From: Sedimentibacter sp.
GTDB lineage: Bacteria; Bacillota; Clostridia; Tissierellales; Sedimentibacteraceae
NCBI GenBank assembly: GCA_029256005.1
Contig: JAQSYS010000168.1
Location: forward strand, 1-5,386
Direction: 5' to 3'
DNA: 5,386 nucleotides
This document shows positions 1-4,944 of this stretch, piece by piece. The position numbers were made by a program, and so were the translations under genes. Below the pieces are notes generated by a model. The model worked only from the letters and a program-made list of their open reading frames with translations, did not search any database and was not told the origin of the DNA. Position 1 is the first letter of the stretch. Every line of letters begins with the position of its first letter.

Positions 1-132
1 TTCATTATCATTTGTTTCAGCATCTGCAATCTGTTCAGGTGAAAAATATCTGACATAAGTGAAAATTCCAGCCGATGCAACTAAAGAAAATACAACTAAA
101 GAAAATATAAATATTTTAATGAATTGTTTCAT
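1..132 (-). CDS. Membrane-anchored protein, N-terminal fragment; probable second LCP-family protein
   Basis: The gene starts at an ATG at 132-130 and stays open for 44 codons to the left edge, so only its N-terminus is present. The start is supported by a ribosome binding site, AAAGGCGGAG on the minus strand (139-148), six nt upstream. The visible protein begins MKQFIKIF. It has one hydrophobic segment at about residues 4-26, then a polar, acidic stretch (EQIADAETNDNE), as expected for a signal anchor with an extracytoplasmic domain. It follows the LCP gene by 30 nt on the same strand, so the two are probably co-transcribed. Its start resembles the LCP start: a KxFxKxF pattern followed by a similar hydrophobic run. 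Tandem LCP genes are common in Gram-positive bacteria, so a second LCP protein is my inference. No catalytic part is visible, and another anchored protein is possible. Confidence 0.6.
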   Translation of the reverse strand, partial: MKQFIKIFIFSLVVFSLVASAGIFTYVRYFSPEQIADAETNDNE

Positions 133-162
133 ATAAAACTCCGCCTTTCAGTATTGAAAATG

Positions 163-1128
163 CTAATTTGTTTGAGATTCTGAACCTATAATTCCATACA
201 TATTGTGAATTACATTTTTAATTCCGTCTTCATCCGGTAAATAAAATGATAAGCCTTCCAATGGTGTTTCAGTACCCGGCATTGTTGTTAAACTTATGTT
301 GTCTGTTGAAAAACCAACTATATCAGTTGCCATGAACATAATATCAGTTACCTTAACGTTAGTTTCAATATATGAGTATGCTTCTTGTATCAAAGCTGGC
401 AATTTTAATCCCATTGCTTTTTTAATCGCTGATTTAATAAATTGCTGCTGAGCAGTTATTCTTCCCAAATCCTGATTGTCATATCCCTTGCGGTATCGTA
501 AAAATTTAAGAGATTGCTCTCCGCTTAACACTTGATTTCCTTCAGGGATATCAATATTTAAAGGAGGGTCATCATACGGATCAGAATAAACCATATGGAA
601 AGGAACATTAACTTCTACTCCACCTAAAAGATCCACACATGCTACAACTGCTTCATAATCTACAATAACATATTTATCTAGTGGTATCCCAAGAATTTTT
701 TGAACTGCTGGCACAAGACCTTCTATTCCTTCCTGAGCATACACCGAATTGATTTTTTTCAATTCAGGACTGTCATACATATCCCTTGGATAATATGTAT
801 CCCTTGGTATTGATATTAAATCAGCAGCTTTGTTTTCCATGTCATATGAGGCCACAATTATTGTGTCTGTTCTTGAATCTTCAAGACCCACTACAAGCAC
901 ATTGAACCTTTTACTTGTTTTTGCAGCTTCTCCCACCTCTGAAGTGTAATCAAATGTACTTGATTCGTAGAATTGCAATTGTTCAGTCTGCTGTGATTTA
1001 TCATTATTGAATGCGGCAATCGCAATATCTTTGTCAACTATAAATATATATCCTAATGCTGTTACACTTAATATAACAGAAATTAATACAATGGATGCAA
1101 AAAAAACCTTAAAAAAATGTTTTATCAT
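163..1128 (-). CDS. LytR-CpsA-Psr (LCP) family cell-wall glycopolymer transferase
   Basis: This is a complete 321-residue LCP protein. Members of the family (TagT/TagU/TagV in Bacillus, CpsA, LytR) transfer polyprenyl-pyrophosphate-linked wall polymers such as teichoic acid or capsule onto peptidoglycan at the outer face of the membrane. Residues 5-31 form an N-terminal membrane anchor, residues about 35-73 a polar linker, and residues about 75-240 the LCP domain. Family landmarks are present in order: FNVLVVG (75-81), SRTDT with R86 and D88, SIPRDTYYP with R109-D110, KIN (125-127), LLGGVEVNV (167-175), LSGEQSLKFLRYRKG with R211 and R213, then LGR (221-223) and QQQ (227-229). These arginines and aspartates bind the lipid pyrophosphate and metal in characterised LCP enzymes. 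The length is normal for a short LCP protein. The ATG is preceded by AAAAGGTGAT on the minus strand, which fixes the start. The polymer transferred cannot be told from the sequence. Confidence 0.93.
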   Translation of the reverse strand: MIKHFFKVFFASIVLISVILSVTALGYIFIVDKDIAIAAFNNDKSQQTEQLQFYESSTFDYTSEVGEAAKTSKRFNVLVVGLEDSRTDTIIVASYDMENKAADLISIPRDTYYPRDMYDSPELKKINSVYAQEGIEGLVPAVQKILGIPLDKYVIVDYEAVVACVDLLGGVEVNVPFHMVYSDPYDDPPLNIDIPEGNQVLSGEQSLKFLRYRKGYDNQDLGRITAQQQFIKSAIKKAMGLKLPALIQEAYSYIETNVKVTDIMFMATDIVGFSTDNISLTTMPGTETPLEGLSFYLPDEDGIKNVIHNMYGIIGSESQTN

Positions 1129-1166
1129 TTGATTATCACCTTTTATTTTTCCAAAATGAATAAAAT

Positions 1167-1175
1167 ATTATACCA
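1167..1175 (-). promoter_or_regulatory. Extended -10 promoter for the LCP genes
   Basis: Read on the minus strand this is TGGTATAAT: a perfect TATAAT hexamer (1167-1172) preceded by the TGn extended -10 motif. No good -35 lies at 16-18 nt; the nearest TTTGAT is too close. Extended -10 promoters often do without a -35. Transcription would start near 1160, giving an untranslated leader of about 30 nt before the LCP start at 1128. Confidence 0.55.
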
Positions 1176-1321
1176 AACAATTATATCAAAGCTTTTCCTA
1201 TATTTCAATTTATTATTAAAAAATAATTAAGCAATTATAATTTCACGAAAATTTTCACAATAAGACTAATATAATGCAATATTATTCAGTTAATGTTATG
1301 TATACCCACAGTAAAAAAACA

Positions 1322-1376
1322 TTTTCTCACAGGCTAGTTTTTTTCATAATGTTTAAATGCTAATCTTTTGAGAAAA
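1322..1376. repeat. Separated 8-bp inverted repeat upstream of the first cold-shock promoter
   Basis: TTTTCTCA (1322-1329) is repeated in inverted orientation as TGAGAAAA (1369-1376), with 39 bases between. The right arm ends about 32 bases before the -35 of the cold-shock promoter. It could be a pair of half-sites for a regulator. In DNA this rich in A and T a match of this size may also be chance. Confidence 0.25.
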
Positions 1377-1408
1377 CAAAAAAATATCGTTTTTTTCATA
1401 AATATGTA

Positions 1409-1437
1409 TTGCAAATTGGACAAAAAACTGGTACAAT
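1409..1437 (+). promoter_or_regulatory. Sigma-A-type promoter of the first cold-shock gene
   Basis: TTGCAA (1409-1414, 4 of 6 matches to TTGACA) is separated by exactly 17 bases from TACAAT (1432-1437). The -10 is preceded by TGG at 1429-1431, so it also has an extended -10 motif. The expected transcription start near 1444 leaves a leader of only about 30 nt. That is far shorter than the long cold-responsive leader of E. coli cspA, so a long leader-based thermosensor is not available to this gene from this promoter. Confidence 0.75.
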
Positions 1438-1473
1438 ACACTTATCTTTTTTAAATATCGGAGGATTTTTTTA

Positions 1474-1674
1474 ATGAAAACAGGTGCAGTTAAATGGTTT
1501 GATTCTAAAAAAGGTTTTGGTTTTATCTCTTGCGATGACGGAAAAGATGTATTCGTACATTTTTCAGCAATCGTTTCTGAAGGATTCAAAACTCTTGAAG
1601 AAGGTCAAAAAGTGAACTTTGATATTGTTGATGGTCAAAAAGGACCTCAAGCTAGCAACGTTACTGTAGCGTAG
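1474..1674 (+). CDS. csp: Cold-shock protein (CspA/CspB family), first of a tandem pair
   Basis: This is a complete 66-residue cold-shock domain protein, the normal size for the family. Such proteins bind single-stranded RNA and DNA in the cytoplasm and act as RNA chaperones and, in E. coli, as transcription antiterminators. The protein is essentially one OB-fold. The nucleic-acid-binding motifs are intact: W8-F9, RNP1 as KGFGFI (13-18), RNP2 as VFVHF (26-30), F38, and the closing GPQASNV (58-64). Cys20 sits where the second copy has glycine; cysteine there is unusual but lies outside the core motifs. CGGAGGA (1459-1465) precedes the ATG and supports the start. It has its own promoter at 1409-1437 and an intrinsic terminator at 1751-1775. 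It shares 50 of 66 residues with the second copy, consistent with an old duplication. Whether it is cold-induced or constitutive cannot be read from sequence. Confidence 0.96.
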   Translation: MKTGAVKWFDSKKGFGFISCDDGKDVFVHFSAIVSEGFKTLEEGQKVNFDIVDGQKGPQASNVTVA

Positions 1675-1696
1675 TATTTTGTTTTAAGAAATAATA

Positions 1697-1728
1697 ATTA
1701 ATATAGATATAGCATTACTTATATTAAT
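1697..1728. repeat. AT-only inverted repeat in the 3' untranslated region of the first cold-shock gene
   Basis: ATTAATATA (1697-1705) pairs perfectly with TATATTAAT (1720-1728) across a 14-base loop. The stem holds only A-U pairs and is not followed by a T run, so it is unlikely to terminate transcription. It might protect the transcript end or be chance in AT-rich DNA. Confidence 0.3.
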
Positions 1729-1750
1729 ATTGGTTTCAAAGAGACATGAT

Positions 1751-1775
1751 AAGAACTACCGACGTAGTTCTTTTT
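1751..1775 (+). terminator. Intrinsic terminator after the first cold-shock gene
   Basis: AAGAACTAC (1751-1759) pairs perfectly with GTAGTTCTT (1764-1772) around a four-base loop, CGAC, and T residues run through 1775. It begins 76 bases after the stop codon. The stem has only four G-C pairs and the T tract is short and interrupted by C at 1776, so termination may be incomplete. Confidence 0.75.
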
Positions 1776-1783
1776 CATTATAA

Positions 1784-1851
1784 AACAGGGCCACCTTCCG
1801 TGAAGCAATCTAAGATTACTTTTGGGTTATGGGAACCTTGTTGTATCACAA
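1784..1851 (+). promoter_or_regulatory. Putative structured 5' leader of the second cold-shock gene
   Basis: This stretch is GC-richer than its surroundings (26 of 55 bases are G or C in 1786-1840) and can fold. The outer stem is AACAGGG (1784-1790) with CCTTGTT (1836-1842), with one G-U pair. Inside it AAG-AATC (1803-1810) pairs with GATT-CTT (1814-1821) around TAA with one C-A mismatch. Alternative pairings exist: GGTT (1825-1828) with AACC (1834-1837), TTGT (1841-1844) with ACAA (1848-1851), and ACCTTC (1793-1798) with the ribosome binding site GGAGGT (1871-1876). Mutually exclusive helices near a ribosome binding site suggest a translational control element. I recognise no known riboswitch class. 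The fold was done by hand. Confidence 0.35.
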
Positions 1852-1880
1852 TAATATTTATTTAAAACTCGGAGGTTTTA

Positions 1881-2081
1881 ATGAAAACAGGTACAGTTAA
1901 GTGGTTTGATTCAGCAAAAGGTTTTGGCTTCATATCAGGAGAAGACGGAAAAGATGTATTTGTACATTTTACAGCAATCTTATCTAATGGCTTTAAAACT
2001 ATAGAAGAAGGCCAAAAAGTTTCATATGAAGTTGTTGAAGGTCAAAGAGGACCTCAAGCAGCTAATGTTACAGTAATCTAA
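1881..2081 (+). CDS. csp: Cold-shock protein (CspA/CspB family), second of a tandem pair
   Basis: This is a second complete 66-residue cold-shock domain protein, a cytoplasmic single-stranded nucleic-acid-binding RNA chaperone. All core residues are present: W8-F9, KGFGFI (13-18), VFVHF (26-30), F38 and GPQAANV (58-64). It differs from the first copy at 16 positions, mostly conservative (I/L, D/E, K/R, S/T), and has the common SGEDG loop where the first copy has SCDDG. The ATG lies five nt after a strong GGAGG (1871-1875). No convincing promoter lies between the first copy's terminator and this gene. It may therefore depend on read-through, or on a promoter I cannot recognise. The preceding leader is foldable and could mask the ribosome binding site. 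A strong terminator follows 13 nt after the stop. The two copies probably differ more in regulation than in biochemistry. Confidence 0.96.
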   Translation: MKTGTVKWFDSAKGFGFISGEDGKDVFVHFTAILSNGFKTIEEGQKVSYEVVEGQRGPQAANVTVI

Positions 2082-2094
2082 TATTAGCAATCAT

Positions 2095-2122
2095 AAAAAA
2101 ATTGGCTTAAGCCAATTTTTTT
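2095..2122. terminator. Bidirectional intrinsic terminator between the second cold-shock gene and rbsK
   Basis: This is a perfect 28-base palindrome centred between 2108 and 2109. A core of AATTGGC/GCCAATT is flanked by runs of A on the left and T on the right. Read rightward it gives a hairpin plus eight T for the cold-shock gene. Read leftward it gives the same hairpin plus six T for the nucleoside operon, whose last codon ends at 2142. It serves both convergent transcripts. Confidence 0.92.
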
Positions 2123-2141
2123 TATTTCTTAATTATTTATT

Positions 2142-3029
2142 TCAATTTTCATTATTCATTGTCAATTGTTTAAGTGTAGGCATGCCGCTTTGTGCTCCAA
2201 GCTTAGTAATTGAATAAGCAGCTGCCCTGTTTGCAAACTTTATTGCTTCATCCAAACTATATCCTCCAACAATTGAGGAAGCCAAAGCTCCACAGAATGT
2301 ATCCCCTGCTCCGGTAGTGTCTACCACTTCAACCTCATATGAAGGAATCAACACAACTTCTTTTCCGTTAAAGTATTTGACTCCCTTGGAGCCTAATGTA
2401 ACAATTATTTTATTTGAATACTTTTTAATTTCTTCTTCAATATTGCTGTCTTTTCCAAGAATTATGTTAAGCTCATGTTCGTTTGGTGTTATATATGAAG
2501 CATTTTCAATCATTGTTCTTGTAAGCTCAACTGCAGGAGCAGGATTTAATAGAACCCTTACATTGTTTTTATTGCAAAGCTCTAATGTATATTCAACTGT
2601 TTCCAGTGGAATTTCCAACTGAACCAACACAATATCAGCCGACAAAATTATATCACTGTATTTATCTATTATAGATTTATTAACTTCGTAATTAGCTCCG
2701 GGAACAACTATTATGCTGTTATCATTTTCAGCGACAATAATATTTGCAACACCTGTTGGAATGTCATGAACAATATCAATGCAATGAGTATCAACATTAA
2801 CTGAATTTAAGTTATCTATTGCAAAATCACCGTTTGTATCAAGACCAACACAGCCAATCATTACACTTTCCGCTCCCAGCTTTGCAGCTGCAACAGCTTG
2901 ATTTGCTCCCTTGCCGCCGGGTATGAGAGAAAATGAGTTACCAATAACAGTCTCTCCCGCTTTTGGTCTTATGTCTGATGTAAAGACCATATCAACATTA
3001 ATTGAACCAACAACTACTACTTTTCCCAT
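2142..3029 (-). CDS. rbsK: Ribokinase
   Basis: Ribokinase phosphorylates D-ribose with ATP to ribose 5-phosphate in the cytoplasm. The protein has 295 residues, close to the roughly 300 usual for the PfkB-family enzyme. From the ATG at 3029, NVD (11-13) is the sugar-contacting motif, PGGKGANQA (37-45) the first PfkB signature, QLEIP (137-141) and NPAPA (162-166) line the active site, and TPNEHE (181-186) contributes to metal and phosphate binding. DTTGAGDTF (237-245) is the second signature, with D243 the catalytic base. The C-terminal KLGAQSGMP (276-284) is typical of true ribokinases rather than fructokinases. A TTG at 3047 would add six residues but would read through the ribosome binding site, so I reject it. 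The gene is last in the operon, after a nucleoside hydrolase, which supplies its ribose. Confidence 0.96.
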   Translation of the reverse strand: MGKVVVVGSINVDMVFTSDIRPKAGETVIGNSFSLIPGGKGANQAVAAAKLGAESVMIGCVGLDTNGDFAIDNLNSVNVDTHCIDIVHDIPTGVANIIVAENDNSIIVVPGANYEVNKSIIDKYSDIILSADIVLVQLEIPLETVEYTLELCNKNNVRVLLNPAPAVELTRTMIENASYITPNEHELNIILGKDSNIEEEIKKYSNKIIVTLGSKGVKYFNGKEVVLIPSYEVEVVDTTGAGDTFCGALASSIVGGYSLDEAIKFANRAAAYSITKLGAQSGMPTLKQLTMNNEN

Positions 3030-3033
3030 AATT

Positions 3034-3040
3034 ACCTCCG
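3034..3040 (-). promoter_or_regulatory. Ribosome binding site that sets the rbsK start
   Basis: CGGAGGT on the minus strand lies just ahead of the ATG at 3029, with five bases between GGAGG and the start codon. It lies downstream of the alternative TTG (3047) and so excludes that start. A short palindrome, CTCAATTGAG (3043-3052), abuts it on the upstream side. Confidence 0.9.
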
Positions 3041-3071
3041 TGCTCAATTGAGAACACTTCTTCTTATCCTG

Positions 3072-4022
3072 TTATTTATACATCTTATCCAGTCTATACA
3101 GATCTTCCAGCAATATATCTCTGAACTTTTCTAAATCTACACAAGTTAATACCTTTGGATATGTTTCATCATAATCAAACCATTCTCTTACGTCACAAAC
3201 AGTATTTCCCCTGCTTAACTCTTCCGAACAATCTACCTTTACAGGCATATGTCTAAATTCATATAACTCAGGATGTATTAAATACATAATTGCACATGCA
3301 TCATGAATTGGAGAAAATGTTCCTTTTTTTACATGGTCACCTTTGAAATAGAAATTCATAATTTCACCGCACATTTTTGTGACCTTCCCGGTACTTTTCA
3401 TAAGTTCATCTACATCATTTCTGTATAAACCAGTTGAATGTGTAACATTTAATCCACTCATAACAATTGGAATTTTTGAATCGAAAACAATTCTTGCTGC
3501 CTCAGGGTCTGCCCATATATTAAATTCTGCAGTTGGCGTAGCATTTCCACCTATCGTTGCTCCTCCCATTATTGAAAGAAGCTCTATTTTACTTATTACT
3601 TCAGGGAATGTTTTAATTAACAAAGCTATGTTAGTTAATGGTCCTACAGGAATCAAAGTTACCTTATCATCTGCTGACATAATTGTATCTCTTAAAAATG
3701 TAACTGCATTATCAGAATATAATTCTTTTGTTTGAGGGAACTGATAATCTCCAACTCCATTAGCTCCATGGACATTGCTTGCAGGTCTTTTTTCTCTAAG
3801 TAAAGGCCCCTTTGCTCCTCTTGCTATTTTTATATCCTTATTTAAAAACGACATTAATCCAAGGGCATTGTTAGTCACATTTTCTATAGTCTGATTACCT
3901 GCTACCGTTGTAATTCCCAATATATTAAATTTGTCTTCATTTGCAAACATAAAACATAATGCAACAACGTCATCTATCCCAGGATCGCAATCGATTATAA
4001 TATTTCTTTTTATCATTTGCAT
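3072..4022 (-). CDS. Inosine/uridine-preferring nucleoside hydrolase family protein
   Basis: These calcium-dependent enzymes hydrolyse the N-glycosidic bond of ribonucleosides to a free base and ribose. From the ATG at 4022 the protein has 316 residues, normal for the family. The signature DCDPGIDD (11-18) supplies calcium and ribose ligands. Other landmarks are AGN with N43, NVHGANGVGD with H85, VGPLTN (126-131), MGG (152-154), NATPTAEFNIWADPEAA with N160, E166, N168 and D172, and IHDACA with H240-D241. The histidine before the calcium-binding aspartate matches the group with a catalytic His there. Base preference cannot be read from sequence. The start is uncertain. GGAAGGT sits four nt before the ATG at 4022 and ten before one at 4016, while a GTG at 4034 would overlap the permease by 11 nt. 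The gene lies between a nucleoside transporter and ribokinase, which supports nucleoside salvage or use as a carbon source. Confidence 0.95.
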   Translation of the reverse strand: MQMIKRNIIIDCDPGIDDVVALCFMFANEDKFNILGITTVAGNQTIENVTNNALGLMSFLNKDIKIARGAKGPLLREKRPASNVHGANGVGDYQFPQTKELYSDNAVTFLRDTIMSADDKVTLIPVGPLTNIALLIKTFPEVISKIELLSIMGGATIGGNATPTAEFNIWADPEAARIVFDSKIPIVMSGLNVTHSTGLYRNDVDELMKSTGKVTKMCGEIMNFYFKGDHVKKGTFSPIHDACAIMYLIHPELYEFRHMPVKVDCSEELSRGNTVCDVREWFDYDETYPKVLTCVDLEKFRDILLEDLYRLDKMYK

Positions 4023-4023
4023 C

Positions 4024-4944
4024 TTACCTTCCACTTAATCTTTCTCTTTTTTTCATTCTTCTATAACTGTAAATTCCTAACCCTACAATTGTTGTAATGT
4101 AAGGAATCATCTGAATTAATTCATATGGCCATGCACCCAGCTGCAATATGTTTGATAAAGCAGAAGCTGCACCAAATAACAATGATACTAAAAAAGCACC
4201 CACTGGTGTGTTTCCACCCATGGAAGAAGCCGCTAATGCTATGAAACCTCTACCAGCACTCATGCCTGTGGTAAAATTAGTCATGTATCCACCTGAAAGG
4301 AAGAAACCTCCCATAGATGCAAAAACTCCGCTTAATATTAATGCAATGTATTTTATTTTTTTTGAACTGATTCCAACAGACTCAGCTGCATTTTTGTTTT
4401 CTCCCACAGCCCTTATTCTAAGACCTAATGGTGTTCTATATAAAAACAAATGAACAGCAGCAACCATTATAAGTGAAATATACGTTAATATATTTTGGTC
4501 TGATATAACAGCACCAAAATATGGAATGTTCTCAATTATAGGTATATTAATTTTAGGAAGCGGTACAGATGCTACAGATGAGGAAACACCTCTGTCTCCT
4601 GAAACTGCCAAAAGTATAAGCACTGTCGCACCATTGGCAATAAGATTTATTGCTATGGCAGCAAGAATTTCATCAGTTTTTAATTTAAGAACGAAAAATG
4701 CAAGAAAAAATCCGATAAATCCACCCATAATCATAGTAGAAATTAAACCAAGCCAAGCACTTTGAAATGCCGCAGAAAACAAAACTCCAAATAATGCTGA
4801 AAACAACATGATTCCTTCAAGAGCCATATTTGTAATTCCTGATTTAGAAGCTACAGCTGAAGCCAATGCAGCAAACAAAATTGGTGTTGTGGCTCTCAAA
4901 GCAGCATTTAAAAATTCCGGTGAAAAAAGAGCATCAAATATCAT
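4024..4944 (-). CDS. nupQ: Nucleoside ABC transporter permease (NupQ-like, BPD_transp_2 family)
   Basis: This is a complete 306-residue integral membrane protein with many hydrophobic segments (about residues 20-32, 42-60, 63-88, 93-114, 152-169, 198-218, 232-242, 247-268 and 276-293). It is one of the two permease subunits of a nucleoside importer of the Bacillus NupNOPQ type. The cytoplasmic loop GLRIRAVGENKNAAESVGIS (174-193) is the conserved ATPase-contacting region of this permease family, and GRGFIALAASSMGGNTPVGA (231-250) is also characteristic. The C-terminus is basic (RRMKKRERLSGR) and so cytoplasmic. Its ATG overlaps the stop of the upstream permease as TAATG. It also has its own AAGGAGGC site (4951-4958), so translation is probably coupled. 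The following hydrolase starts one base after its stop if the ATG at 4022 is used. The nucleoside assignment rests on family resemblance plus the hydrolase and ribokinase next door. Relatives move other small solutes. Confidence 0.88.
   Translation of the reverse strand: MIFDALFSPEFLNAALRATTPILFAALASAVASKSGITNMALEGIMLFSALFGVLFSAAFQSAWLGLISTMIMGGFIGFFLAFFVLKLKTDEILAAIAINLIANGATVLILLAVSGDRGVSSSVASVPLPKINIPIIENIPYFGAVISDQNILTYISLIMVAAVHLFLYRTPLGLRIRAVGENKNAAESVGISSKKIKYIALILSGVFASMGGFFLSGGYMTNFTTGMSAGRGFIALAASSMGGNTPVGAFLVSLLFGAASALSNILQLGAWPYELIQMIPYITTIVGLGIYSYRRMKKRERLSGR

Larger units (their letters stand above)
1129..1473. other. AT-rich divergent intergenic region between the LCP gene and the first cold-shock gene
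   Basis: These 345 bases hold no gene that I can support. They carry the leftward promoter and ribosome binding site of the LCP gene near the left end and the rightward cold-shock promoter near the right end. The roughly 200 bases between are very AT-rich. They contain an isolated TATAAT at 1270-1275 with no acceptable -35, and a separated 8-base inverted repeat (1322-1329 and 1369-1376). A reading frame on the minus strand (1353-1589) overlaps the cold-shock gene, has low-complexity content and has no convincing ribosome binding site. Confidence 0.8.

Noticed and set aside
1353..1589. Minus-strand reading frame of 78 codons overlapping the first cold-shock gene
   Set aside because: It overlaps a clear cold-shock gene and its promoter, has low-complexity content and shows no family resemblance.
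1777..1804. Minus-strand promoter (TTCACG, 16 bases, TATAAT) within the csp intergenic region
   Set aside because: It would drive only antisense RNA through the first csp gene. The -35 overlaps the putative leader hairpin, and such matches are frequent in AT-rich DNA. No gene or terminator on that strand supports it.
1784..1851. T-box or a known riboswitch class ahead of the second cold-shock gene
   Set aside because: GGGAACC faintly recalls the T-box motif, but the T-box consensus, specifier region and an amino-acid-related gene are missing. I could match no other class by eye.
2317..2622. Plus-strand open frames opposite rbsK, the hydrolase and the permeases (also 3379-3735, 4148-4453 and 4526-4765)
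   Set aside because: Each lies wholly inside a strongly supported gene on the other strand and looks like its antisense shadow.
3030..3047. TTG start at 3047 giving a 301-residue ribokinase
   Set aside because: The six extra codons would be encoded by the ribosome binding site itself. CGGAGGT stands at ideal distance from the ATG at 3029, and ribokinases begin close to the VVVGSINVD motif.
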